A DNA stretch of 64,000 bases, from assembly GCF_000717715.1 (NCBI RefSeq), contig NZ_JOAI01000033.1, forward strand, positions 1 to 64,000, given 5' to 3'. The translations under genes were made by a program, and so were the position numbers. The notes under the pieces are model-generated. The model was not told the origin of the DNA and searched no databases. It worked only from the letters and a program-made list of their open reading frames with translations. Each line of letters begins with the position of its first letter. Within the stretch, counting starts at the first letter, position 1. Positions 41,171 through 52,100 of this stretch are shown here, piece after piece. This DNA is from Streptomyces sp. NRRL B-24484. GTDB taxonomy: Bacteria; Actinomycetota; Actinomycetes; Streptomycetales; Streptomycetaceae.

Positions 41171-41788
41171 ATGTACGTCCGCACCCTCTACGCCACCGGT
41201 GACCCCGCCCGGATCGACGAGGCGCTCGACGCGCTGCGCGCCGAGGCCCTGGGCCTGCTCACCGGCCGCCCCGGCTACCGCGGCTACGGCCTGTTCGCCG
41301 ACCGGACGGTCGGGAAGATCGCCATGGGGTCCTGGTGGGAGAGCGAGCAGGCCCAGCGCGACAGCGACGAGGCGCTGAAGGCCCGCCGGGCCGCCCTGCT
41401 GGCGCCGTTCGCGGGCACGGTCGCCGTGGACGTCTGGGAGGCGGCGGCCTTCAGCCCGCCCGCCCCGGCCTCGCCCGGCGCCGGGTTCCGGATGGTGCGT
41501 GCTGACGTCGACCCGGCCCGGATCGACGGCCTGGTCGAGCGGTTCCGCGCCACGATGCTGCCCGGGATGGGGCAGCTGGACGGCTTCGTCTCGGCCACCC
41601 TGCTGGTGAACCGCACGGAGGGCCGCGCCTCGGTCGGCACGATCTTCCGCGACCGCGCCGCCCTGGACGCCTCGCGCGGCCCGCAGGCCGCCCTGCGGGC
41701 CGCGAACGCCCCGGCGGCCGGCGTCAGCGTCCGCAGCCTGGAGGAGTTCGAGGTGGTCCTCCTGGACCGGCCCGCCGACCACGGCTGA
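41171..41788 (+). CDS. two-domain ABM-like (dimeric alpha/beta barrel) protein
   Basis: A 205-residue protein built of two similar halves: MYVRTLYATGDPARIDEALD ... GYRGYGLFADRTVGKIAMGSWWES and FRMVRADVDPARIDGLVERF ... GFVSATLLVNRTEGRASVGTIF. Each half has the ferredoxin-like ABM pattern. Small-molecule oxygenation or binding is the family theme, but no cofactor or catalytic residue is evident. ATG at 41171 follows GGAAGACC. Confidence 0.82.
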   Translation: MYVRTLYATGDPARIDEALDALRAEALGLLTGRPGYRGYGLFADRTVGKIAMGSWWESEQAQRDSDEALKARRAALLAPFAGTVAVDVWEAAAFSPPAPASPGAGFRMVRADVDPARIDGLVERFRATMLPGMGQLDGFVSATLLVNRTEGRASVGTIFRDRAALDASRGPQAALRAANAPAAGVSVRSLEEFEVVLLDRPADHG

Positions 41789-41955
41789 GTCCGACCGGCG
41801 AAGAGACCCGCCGCCGCGCCGGGCGGCTCCGCCGCTCCGGCACCCCTGACCGTCCGTCAGGGGTGCCGATCGGTCTTTGCGCACCGTCCTTGCCGCGCCC
41901 GCCCGACGGGGGCAGAGTGCAGAGCGGACGGGACGCGCGAGAGGCGGAGGCTGCC

Positions 41956-43320
41956 GTGGGTGATCTGGTCGACCGGCTGGTGTCGGGGCTCCCGGAGGCG
42001 GCGGTCGCCGTCGATCCGGACGTGGTCGCCGCGTACGCCCGCGACATGGCCGGGTTCTGCGAGGCCGGGTCGCCGGCCGTGGTGGTCTTCCCGGAGACCG
42101 TCGAGCAGGTGCAGCACGTGCTCCGCACCGCCACCGAACTGCGGGTACCGGTGGTCCCGCAGGGCGCCCGCACCGGCCTGTCCGGCGGGGCGAACGCCGT
42201 GGACGGCTGCATCGTGCTGTCGATGGTGAAGATGAACCGGATCCTGGAGATCGACCCGGTCGACCGGCTCGCCGTCGTCGAGCCGGGCGTGGTGAACGCC
42301 GAGCTCTCGCGGGCCGCCGCCGGTCACGGCCTCGCCTATCCGCCGGACCCGTCCAGCTGGGAGTCCTGCACCATCGGCGGCAACATCGGCACCGGCGCCG
42401 GCGGCCTCTGCTGCGTGAAGTACGGCGTGACCGCCGAGTACGTGCTCGGCCTCGACGTGGTGCTGGCGGACGGCCGGCTGCTGAGCACCGGCCGCCGGAC
42501 GGCCAAGGGCGTCGCCGGCTACGACCTGACCCGGCTGCTGGTCGGCTCCGAGGGCACCCTCGGGGTGGTGGTGCGCGCAGTGGTGGCGCTGCGGCCCGCC
42601 CCCGCCCCGCAGCTCGCGCTGGCGGCGGAGTTCCCCAGCACCGGGTCGGCGAGCGCCGCCGTCTGCGCGGTGATGGCGGGGGGCCACGTGCCCTCGCTGA
42701 TGGAGCTGATGGACGCGACGACCGTCCGCGCGGTCAACGCGATGGCCCGGATGGGGCTGCCGGAGTCGACCCGGGCACTGCTGCTGGTCGCCTTCGACGG
42801 CCCGGCGAAGGAGGCCGAGCTGGCCGAGGTGGCCCGGCTGTGCCGGGAGGCCGGCGCGAGCGAGGTCGTCCCGGCCGAGGACCAGGCCGAGTCGGACATG
42901 CTGCTGGAGGCCCGCCGGCTGTCGCTGCCCGCGATGGAGCGGCTCGGCACCACGATGATCGACGACGTGGCGGTGCCGCGCTCCCGGCTGGGCGAGATGC
43001 TGGACGGCGTCGCCGCGATCGCCGAACGCCACCGGCTGACGATCGGAGTGGTCAGCCACGCGGGGGACGGCAACACCCACCCGGTGGTGATCTTCGACTC
43101 CGCCGACCCGGACGAGACCGTCCGGGCCCGGGCCTCCTTCGACGAGATCATGGCGCTCGGACTGGAGCTCGGCGGCACGGTCACCGGCGAGCACGGCATC
43201 GGCCTGCTCAAGCGGGAGTGGCTGGCCCGCGAGATCGGTCCGGTCGGGCTGGAGCTCCAGCGGCAGATCAAGGCGGTCTTCGACCCGCTCGGCATCCTCA
43301 ACCCGGGCAAGGCGCTCTGA
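41956..43320 (+). CDS. FAD-linked oxidase, glycolate/D-lactate dehydrogenase (GlcD) type
   Basis: A 454-residue PCMH-type flavoprotein. FAD-binding signatures are VVPQGARTGLSGGANAV, YPPDPSSWESCTIGGNIGTGAGGLCCVKYG and LVGSEGTLGVV; the C-terminal catalytic region has GVVSHAGDGNTHP and GTVTGEHGIGLLK. It oxidises a 2-hydroxy acid such as D-lactate or glycolate. GTG at 41956 has GGCGGAGG 6 nt upstream. No partner GlcE/GlcF gene is present, so it fits single-subunit D-lactate dehydrogenase-like members. Confidence 0.93.
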   Translation: MGDLVDRLVSGLPEAAVAVDPDVVAAYARDMAGFCEAGSPAVVVFPETVEQVQHVLRTATELRVPVVPQGARTGLSGGANAVDGCIVLSMVKMNRILEIDPVDRLAVVEPGVVNAELSRAAAGHGLAYPPDPSSWESCTIGGNIGTGAGGLCCVKYGVTAEYVLGLDVVLADGRLLSTGRRTAKGVAGYDLTRLLVGSEGTLGVVVRAVVALRPAPAPQLALAAEFPSTGSASAAVCAVMAGGHVPSLMELMDATTVRAVNAMARMGLPESTRALLLVAFDGPAKEAELAEVARLCREAGASEVVPAEDQAESDMLLEARRLSLPAMERLGTTMIDDVAVPRSRLGEMLDGVAAIAERHRLTIGVVSHAGDGNTHPVVIFDSADPDETVRARASFDEIMALGLELGGTVTGEHGIGLLKREWLAREIGPVGLELQRQIKAVFDPLGILNPGKAL

Positions 43321-43759
43321 ACCCCGCCCGGCAGGGGCGTGCGGACGGTCCCGTGCGCCCCCGGCGGAGGCGGCAGCGCACGGCCTAGCTGCGGAAGTCC
43401 GACCCGACATCACGCTAAAGGGCGAAAAGGGTACGTCGAGCTATGCCTTTGTCGACTTGTTGCGGGAGTCTTCTCTCCGGCGGGCCCCGCCGACGATCAA
43501 GGCCACGGAGGACATGCATGGAGAGCTTCACCGCGCCGCACCGGACCTGCACCCCGGCGGCCGCCGCGGACTGAGCCGACACCCCGGACGGCCCGAGAAC
43601 AACGGCCGCACCATCCGCCGGCGGGGGCGCCGAGCGGTGAGCGGCCGACAGGCGGCCGGGGGCACGGACACCAGGGCACGGAAAGGGTCTCCGCAGCCCG
43701 ACGGGAGGGCGGTGCCGACACGGCACCGCCCGCCCCTCGATCCGCCGACGGCCGCGCCG
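43321..43759. other. 439-bp gap holding one short candidate frame
   Basis: Between convergent GlcD-type and EamA genes. The segment 43400-43470 is conspicuously AT-richer (AAAGGGCGAAAAGGGTACG) and reads like a promoter. The only frame with a good ribosome site is the 18-residue one at 43518. Confidence 0.45.
43518..43574 (+). CDS. candidate 18-residue peptide with strong ribosome site
   Basis: MESFTAPHRTCTPAAAAD is preceded by GGAGG with 6-nt spacing, better than many full genes here, and sits downstream of an AT-rich promoter-like stretch. No downstream gene in the same direction is present for 1.4 kb. No similarity recognised. Confidence 0.35.
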   Translation: MESFTAPHRTCTPAAAAD

Positions 43760-44854
43760 TCAGCGCCGCACCGTCAGCGTGGCCCCCACACTGGCCGCGA
43801 CCACGCAGCCGATGCCGGCCAGCTGCACCCCGCCGAGCAGCTGCCCCAGCACGACCAGCCCGACCAGGGCGCTGACCGCCGGGTCCAGGCTCACCAGCAC
43901 GCTGAACACCCGCTGCGGCATCCGCCGCAGGGCGGTCATCTCCAGCGCGTACGGAACCACCGGGAAGAGCAGTGCCACCCCGCCGACCGCGAGCAGCACC
44001 AGGGCGGGCGACGGAGCGGCGGCGAGCCCGTGCCAGGCCGGAGCCGCACCGAAGGGCGCGACGGCCAGCGCGGCGACCGTGAAGGAGACGGCCAGCCCCT
44101 CGAAGCCCTTGAACACCGCGCCCACCTTGTCGGTGAACAGGATGTACCCGGCGTAGCAGGCGGCCGCGCCGAAGGCGTAGCCGAGGCCGACCGGGTCGAG
44201 GGCCGCGCCGCCGGAGCCCTCGCCGAGCAGGGTGAGCAGCACCACGCCTCCCGCCGCGAGCAGCGCCCACAGCAGGTGGCTCGCCCGGCGGGAGAGGGCG
44301 ATGGCCACGGCGAGCGGGCCGAGGAACTCGATGGTCGAGGCGGTGCCCATCGGCAGCCGGTCGGTCGCGCCCGCGAACAGCAGGGTCATCCCGGCGGAGG
44401 CGAAGCCGAGCAGCACGGCCGAGGCCAGGTCGCGCCGGCTGCGGCCGCGGAGCCGGGGCCGGGTGGCGGCGAGCAGGACCACCGCGGCCACGGCCAGCCG
44501 CAGGAAGGTGGCCCCGCCGACGCCGAGCACGCCGAACAGCGACTTGGAGGAGGCGATGCCGAGCTGGCAGGTGACCATGGCCGCCACACAGAGCAGCGGC
44601 GCCGGGATCGATCCCAGGCGCCGCTGCGGGGTGGTGGTCCGTCCGGGACGGCCGGCCGGTGGCCGGTGCCGTTCGGCCCGGGTGGTGCCCGTGCCCCCGT
44701 CCGGGGGTGCAGCGGCGGCGGGGCCGCGTCGTCGCCAACCACCGCGCTCGCCGGCGGGCTCGCCCTTGGGGGAGGGCGGCATGGCGAAGGCGTCGGCGAC
44801 GGCGTCGCCGGTGGGAGCCGCGCGGAGCGGCTCGAAGGTGTTGGCAGCGGACAT
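43760..44854 (-). CDS. EamA/RhtA-family exporter
   Basis: A 364-residue permease of the drug/metabolite superfamily. An 80-residue Pro/Arg-rich N-terminal extension precedes ten predicted helices in two EamA repeats (PAPLLCVAAMVTCQLGIASS and GLGYAFGAAACYAGYILF). The ALRRMPQRVFSVLVSLDPAV block matches RhtA-type amino-acid (threonine/homoserine) exporters. ATG at 44854 is used; a later internal start would remove the extension. Substrate is inferred. Confidence 0.88.
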   Translation of the reverse strand: MSAANTFEPLRAAPTGDAVADAFAMPPSPKGEPAGERGGWRRRGPAAAAPPDGGTGTTRAERHRPPAGRPGRTTTPQRRLGSIPAPLLCVAAMVTCQLGIASSKSLFGVLGVGGATFLRLAVAAVVLLAATRPRLRGRSRRDLASAVLLGFASAGMTLLFAGATDRLPMGTASTIEFLGPLAVAIALSRRASHLLWALLAAGGVVLLTLLGEGSGGAALDPVGLGYAFGAAACYAGYILFTDKVGAVFKGFEGLAVSFTVAALAVAPFGAAPAWHGLAAAPSPALVLLAVGGVALLFPVVPYALEMTALRRMPQRVFSVLVSLDPAVSALVGLVVLGQLLGGVQLAGIGCVVAASVGATLTVRR

Positions 44855-44995
44855 GCCGCCGAGTCTGACGTAAGGAGTGACAAGGGTGCAAACCCGTTAC
44901 CACTATGCGGGACGGGCCCACCGGTCGGGTGAATCGGCGGCCGGGCGGCGCGCGCCTGACGGACGGGTCCGACGATCCGTCAGTACGACTGTGAA

Positions 44996-45901
44996 GTGCG
45001 CTCCTTGGGAACCGCCGCGCTGGCCGCGGCCACCTCCGTCCTGCTGCTCGGCACCGTCGGCGCCCCCGCGGCCTCCGCCGCGCCCGCCCCGGCGGCCCCG
45101 ACCGCACCGCTCCCGGCCGCGCCGCGGCTGACCCGCACCGTCCTCGCCGACCCGGCCGCCGACCCCGCCTCCGGCGCCCGGCTGCCTGCCGGCGAGCTCT
45201 ACCAGGGCCCGGGCTTCGACGCGTGCACCGCACCGTCGCTCGCCACCATGCAGACCTGGTGGGACGACTCGCCGTACGGCGCGGTCGGCATCTACGTGAG
45301 CGGCTCCCAGCGCGGCTGCGCCCAGTCCCGGCTGACCGCCGACTGGGTGGCGCAGTCCCGCGAGATGGGCTGGCGCTTCGTCCCCACCCACGTCGGCCTG
45401 CAGGCGCCGTGCAGCACCAACGGCAGCAAGCCCCGGCACATCGACCCCGCGCGGGCGGTCGCCCAGGGGCAGCAGGAGGCGGCCGAGGCCGTCACCGCGA
45501 TGCGCGCCCTGGGCTTCGGCGACGGCAGCCCGGTCTACCTCGACATCGAGGCCTACCCGGGCGGCGACAGCCGCTGCAGCCAGGCCGTGACCGACTTCGC
45601 CGTCGGATGGACGCAGGCCCTGCACGCCGCGGGCCACCTGGCCGGCTTCTACTCCTCCGCCGAGTCCGGCATCGCCGACCTGGCCGCCGCGGCCCGGGCC
45701 GGCAGCTCCCCGCTGCCGGACGCCGTCTGGTACGCCCGCTGGGACGACCACGCCAACACCACCGACGGGGCCGGCGCCCTCAACCCCGACCTCTGGACCG
45801 ACCACGGCCGGATCCACCAGCACCGCGGGAACGTCCAGGAGTCCTACGGCGGCAACGCCCTCACCGTCGACCGCGACGAGCTCGACTCGTTCGTCGGCTG
45901 A
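44996..45901 (+). CDS. secreted DUF1906 (Rv2525c-like) glycoside-hydrolase-fold protein
   Basis: A 301-residue secreted protein. The signal peptide (GTAALAAATSVLLLGTVGAP) is followed by an Ala/Pro linker and a TIM-barrel-like domain: GFDACTAPSLATMQTWW, GIYVSGSQRGCAQS, WRFVPTHVGLQAP, VYLDIEAYPGG and GFYSSAESGIADL. DUF1906 proteins resemble family-25 lysozymes but with uncertain activity; the D/E pair in YLDIEAY would be the candidate site. GTG at 44996. Confidence 0.88.
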   Translation: MRSLGTAALAAATSVLLLGTVGAPAASAAPAPAAPTAPLPAAPRLTRTVLADPAADPASGARLPAGELYQGPGFDACTAPSLATMQTWWDDSPYGAVGIYVSGSQRGCAQSRLTADWVAQSREMGWRFVPTHVGLQAPCSTNGSKPRHIDPARAVAQGQQEAAEAVTAMRALGFGDGSPVYLDIEAYPGGDSRCSQAVTDFAVGWTQALHAAGHLAGFYSSAESGIADLAAAARAGSSPLPDAVWYARWDDHANTTDGAGALNPDLWTDHGRIHQHRGNVQESYGGNALTVDRDELDSFVG

Positions 45902-45920
45902 GGACGCCGTCCCGCCCGGC

Positions 45921-46679
45921 TCAGCCCCGGTACGGCGGGGTGATCCCCCAGTCCCAGTGCGGCACCGGAGCCTCGGGCAGCGGCGGCGGATTCGGCCCGG
46001 AGTAGAGCACCGCCATCCGGGTGCCCCACTCCAGGTAGTGCGCCAGCACCGCGCGGAACTCCGGGTCGTCCGGCAGCCCGACCTCGTCCGCGGTGTCGGT
46101 CAGCAGCGCGATCCACCTGCGGCGCTGCTCCTCGGTGATCCCCCGGCCGAGGTGCCGGGAGGCCATGCGGCGGTGCCCGCCGTGCTCCGTGCTGTACCGC
46201 GGCGGCCCGCCGAACACCTCGCCCAGCCAGGCCGCGACGTGCTGCGCGTGGGCCGGGTCCTTGCCGGCGAAGACCGGCGCCAGCAGCGCGTCCTCGTCCA
46301 CCCGCTCGTAGAAGCGGGTGAACAGCCGCTCCAGTGCGGGCGCGCCGCCCGCCCAGGCGTAGAGCGTCGGGGTCGAGCCGCCGCGCCCGGCCACCGGCGT
46401 CGCCTCCTCCACCGACATCCCGGCCGGCTCCGCGTACGGCGCGACCGCCTCGACGAGGGCCTCGCCCTCCCGGCCCTCCCAGAACGCCCGGCGTCCCTCG
46501 TCGGAGGTCCAGCGGATCCGCAGCCGGTAGCCGTCCGGATCGCCGGCCGAGCGCTCCAGCGCGTAGTCGACGCACTCCCCGGCGCCGCCGAGGCCGGCCA
46601 CCGCCCGGCGGCAGGCGGCCTCGAAGGCGGCACGGTGCTGCGGCCCGGCGAGCCGGTACCGGATGTACTCGACGGTCAT
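45921..46679 (-). CDS. group II truncated hemoglobin with N-terminal ABM-like domain
   Basis: A 252-residue two-domain protein. Residues 1-98 read as an ABM-like barrel (MTVEYIRYRLAGPQHRAAFE, YRLRIRWTSDEGRRAFWEG). Residues 105-240 form a truncated hemoglobin: PALERLFTRFYERV (tyrosine at B10), the loop YSTEHGGHRRMASRHLG with the proximal His, and RRRWIALL with the Trp typical of group II. Such ABM-trHb chimeras have been described in Streptomyces and linked to haem chemistry or quinone oxidation, not oxygen transport. ATG at 46679. It diverges from the acyl-CoA ligase. Confidence 0.9.
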   Translation of the reverse strand: MTVEYIRYRLAGPQHRAAFEAACRRAVAGLGGAGECVDYALERSAGDPDGYRLRIRWTSDEGRRAFWEGREGEALVEAVAPYAEPAGMSVEEATPVAGRGGSTPTLYAWAGGAPALERLFTRFYERVDEDALLAPVFAGKDPAHAQHVAAWLGEVFGGPPRYSTEHGGHRRMASRHLGRGITEEQRRRWIALLTDTADEVGLPDDPEFRAVLAHYLEWGTRMAVLYSGPNPPPLPEAPVPHWDWGITPPYRG

Positions 46680-46868
46680 GGCACGACTGAAGCGCGGCCC
46701 GCCGCACGGGGCAACCGCGCCGCCGTCCGGCCGGCCCCGGAGACGCTGGTCTCAACTCCGCCACGGATGCTGACACCGGGCCCCGGCCGGGGAAAGAATC
46801 GGCACGTCAGCGGCGACTACTTGCGAGTCGGCGCCCGCGAGACCCACCACCGGTCAAGGAGGACCCGC

Positions 46869-48527
<1,659 letters not shown>

Positions 48528-48531
48528 CGGA

Positions 48532-48612
48532 CGGGCTCCTCTCCCCTCGCGGGAATACCCCCGGGGGGTATGTCGTTCCTCCCGGTGGAACCCGCGAGGG
48601 GAGAGGAGCCCG
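48532..48612 (+). promoter_or_regulatory. long inverted repeat enclosing a CsoR-like palindrome, ribosome site in right arm
   Basis: Perfect 22-bp arms at 48532-48553 and 48591-48612 enclose 37 nt. Within the loop, ATACCCCC and GGGGGTAT flank one G (48555-48571), matching the C/G-tract operators of CsoR-family sensors. The right arm contains GAGGGGAGAGGAG, the ribosome site of the gene starting at 48617. A folded leader would hide that site. Confidence 0.75.
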
Positions 48613-48616
48613 CACC

Positions 48617-49153
48617 ATGGAGCACCACCCGCACCACACCGCCGAGCACCATTCCACCGAGTACCACGAGCACCGGGAACACCCGCACCACGGGCACGGA
48701 CAGCAGGCCGCCGACCGCGGATCCGGCTGGTCCACCGCCGTCCGGGCCACCCTGCACTGCCTCACCGGCTGTGCCGCCGGCGAGATCCTCGGCATGGTCG
48801 TCGGCACCGCCCTCGGCCTGCACAACGGCGCCACCGTCGTGCTCTCGGTCGCGCTGGCCTTCGTCCTCGGCTACGCCCTCACCATGTACGGCGTGCGCCG
48901 GGCCGGGCTGCCGCTCGGCGCGGCCCTGAAGGTCGCGCTCGCCGCCGACACCGTGTCGATCCTGGTCATGGAACTGATCGACAACACCGTCATGGTCACC
49001 GTCCCCGGCGCCATGGACGCCGGACTCGGCAGGCCGCTGTTCTGGGCGTCCCTGCTGCTCTCCCTGGTGATCGCCTTCGCCCTCACCGTGCCGGTCAACC
49101 ACTGGCTGATCTCCCGCGGGCGGGGCCACGCGGCGGCCCACGCCCACCACTGA
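48617..49153 (+). CDS. DUF4396 membrane protein with histidine-rich N-terminus
   Basis: A 178-residue membrane protein. Residues 1-28 hold twelve histidines (EHHPHHTAEHHSTEYHEHRE), a probable metal-binding tail, and the C-terminus ends HAAAHAHH. Four helices follow (ATLHCLTGCAAGEILGMVVG, TVVLSVALAFVLGYALTMYG, ALKVALAADTVSILVMELID, LFWASLLLSLVIAFALTVPV). ATG at 48617 uses the ribosome site inside the hairpin. The operator type and histidines together suggest a metal-related role such as copper handling; that is inference. It converges on the PAS gene with a 7-nt gap. Confidence 0.85.
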   Translation: MEHHPHHTAEHHSTEYHEHREHPHHGHGQQAADRGSGWSTAVRATLHCLTGCAAGEILGMVVGTALGLHNGATVVLSVALAFVLGYALTMYGVRRAGLPLGAALKVALAADTVSILVMELIDNTVMVTVPGAMDAGLGRPLFWASLLLSLVIAFALTVPVNHWLISRGRGHAAAHAHH

Positions 49154-49160
49154 GCCGGCG

Positions 49161-52100
49161 TCAGCCGCCGGCGACCGTACCGGCCTCCGAGAGGGAGCCG
49201 ATCCGGCCGAGCAGGTCGACGATCCGGGACTGCACGTCCTCGGTCGTCGACCGCTCGGCGAGGAACAGCACGGCCTCGCCCGTCCGCAGCCGCGGCAGGG
49301 CCTCCCGGTCCAGGCCGTCCGTGGTGTAGACGACCAGCGGGGTGCGGTGCAGCCGGTCGTTGGCGCGCAGCCAGTCCAGCAGCCCCAGCTGGCGGCGCTC
49401 GATCCGCTGCAGGTCCATCACCACCAGGTTCGGCTGGACGCTGCTGGCCCGGGCCACCGCCTCGTTCTCGTCCGGGGCGTGCTCGACGTGCATGCCGCGC
49501 CGCTCCAGACTGGCGATCATCGCACCGGCGACGTCCGGGTCGGACTCCACCAGCAGCACCCGCGGGGCGTGGTTCTCGCTGTCCCGCGGAGCCAGCGCCC
49601 GCAGCAGCACCGCCGGGTCGGCACCGTACGCCGCGTCCCGGGCGGCCTGCCCGAGACCGGCCGTGACCAGCACCGGCACCCGCCGGTTCAGCGCGGCGGT
49701 GCGCAGCGACTCCAGCGCGGTGCGGGTGATCGGCCCGGTCAGCGGGTCGACGAACAGCGCCGCGGGGAAGCCCGACACCTGCGCGTCGACCTCCTCCCGG
49801 GAGCGCACGATCACCGGCCGGTAGCCGCGGTCCTGCAGTGCCTGCCTGGTGGAGGCGTCCGGCTCGGGCCACACCAGCAGCCGCCGCGGCCCGCCGTCGA
49901 TCGCCGGCACCAGCACGGTCGGCTCGTCGGTGGGGACGGGCGCCGCCCCGGCCGGGGCCAGCTCGGACAGCGGTCGGGGAGGTGTCCGCGGCTCCGGCGC
50001 GCTCGCGGCGGCCGGCTCCGCGGGCCGGGTCGGCGCGGGCAGCGCCGGCAGCTCCGGGGCCCCGGGCCGGTTGCCGTTCGCGACGGCCTCCGGCTGCGGG
50101 AAGGCACTCGGGAAGGCCGCGGCGAAGGCGTTCTGCAGCGGCCGCGGCGGGCTCAGCTCGCCGAGGCCGCTGCCGACCGGCTGCGGCTGCGCCGGGACGG
50201 GCACGGCGGGCTCGGGCACGGCGGGCCGGGCCGGTTCGAGTTCGGCACCCGGCGTCGGTGCGGCGGCGGCCGGCACCGGCAGGGCGTCCGGGGCGGGCTG
50301 CTGCGGCGCGGCGTCGGACGCGGCCGGCTCCGGCTCGGCCGGCACCGCCAGCCGGCGGCGGCGGCCGGTCGGCTGCACGGGCGGCGCGGCCACGGCGGGC
50401 GGACCGGCCGGCAGCGCGTTCTCCAGACCCGGGTAGACCGGCAGGCCGGGCTCCGGCACCCCCGGCAGGGCGATGGCGCCGGCCGGGGTCTCGTCGGCCG
50501 CGGCCCGGCGGCGGCGCCGGGACGGCCGGGACTCCTCGCCGGACGCCGGCTCCGACGGGCCGTCAGCCGCCGGGCGGGCGGCCGCGTCCACAGGCACGCC
50601 GCCCGGCGGGGTGTCCCCCTCGGCGGCCGCGGCACGGCGCTCCGGTGCCTGCTCGACCGGGGCGACCGCCATCGGCCCGAGCGGGACCGGTCCGCTGCGG
50701 TCGTGGTCGGCGGGCTCCTGCCGGTTGCGTCCGGCCGGCTCGGCCGGGCCGTTCTCCCGCGGCTCGGCCGACCGGACCTCGGGGAGGTCCGGCAGCATCG
50801 CGGTGTCGGTCTCCTTGGGCACGCTCGGCCGGTCCGCCGCGCGCGCCGCCGCCGGGTCGAGCGGCAGCTCGACCACGTAGGTCGTCCCCGCGCCGCCGGG
50901 CAGCTCGTGCCGCTGCAGCACGCCGCCGTGGCGCTCGACCGTGCCGCGCGCGATCGGCAGGTGGACGGGGCTGGAACGCCGGGCCGGACCGCGGACCTCG
51001 ATCCGGGCGACCTCGCCGCGCTGCGCGGCCGCGACCACCACCATCGGGGCCTCGCCGCCGACCGGGGGCAGGGCCGGCACGCCGAGGGTCGGCGACGCAC
51101 CCGTCCCGGGCGCGTCCAGCGACGGCGTGATGCCGCTGACGTCCGCGACCAGGTGGGCGAGCGCGCGGGCCAGCCGCTCGCGGTCGGCGGTCACGTCGAC
51201 GGCGGCCGCGTGCACCGAGTAGCGCACCCGCCCGGGGCCGACCAGCTCGCCGGCGTGCTCCACCGCACGCTGGACGACCGCGTCCAGCCCGACCGGCTTG
51301 CGCTTGAGCTGCTGCCGCCCGCTCTCCGCGGCGGTCTCGAAGGCCTGGTGGGCGAGCACGCCCTCGATCAGGGTGCCGAACCGGCGGCACTCGTCGGCGA
51401 GCCGGCGCAGCGTCCAGTTGGCCTCCGGCCACAGCTGCCCGGCCGGGTCCGCGGCGAGCGCGTCGATCCGGCGGTGCAGTGCGGTGAGGGCGTCGCCGAG
51501 CTCCGTCTCCAGGACGGCGGTGAGGTGCTCGTTGCGGGCGACGAGCGCGAGCTCCTTCGTCCGGTCGGTGAACGTCATCACCGCGCCGACCAGCTGGTCG
51601 CCGTCCCGGACGGGGGCGGTGGTGAGGTCGACGGTGACCGGGGTGCCGTCCTTGCGCCACAGCACGGCGCCGCGCACCCGGTGCTTGCGCCCGGACAGCA
51701 GGGTGTCCATCAGGGCGGAGCTCTCCGCGGCGACCGGAGTGCCGTCCGCCTGGGAGTGCAGGACCAGCGGGTGCAGCTCCCGGCCGCCGAGCTCGCTGGC
51801 CCGGTAGTCGAGTATGTGCGCCGCCGCCGGGTTGACCAGGACCACCCGGCCGTCGAGGTCGACGCCCAGCACGCCCTCGGCCGCCGCCCGCAGGATCATC
51901 TCGGTCTGCTTGTGCTGCCGGCGCAGCTCCGCCTCGACGCCGAGCCGGCCGGACAGGTCGCGGACGAGCAGCAGCAGCAGGTCCTGGCCCGAGCCCTCGC
52001 GGTACGGGTCGTAGGGGACGTAGCCGCGGCCCTCGCCGGCGGCGCCGTCGTCGGTGAAGTCGTTGCCGGACACCTCGACCGGGAAGGTCCCGCCGTCGGT

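Noticed and set aside
43518..44932. Long plus-strand frame continuing from the short peptide region across the EamA gene
   Set aside because: Translation is low-complexity and antisense to a clear ten-helix transporter.
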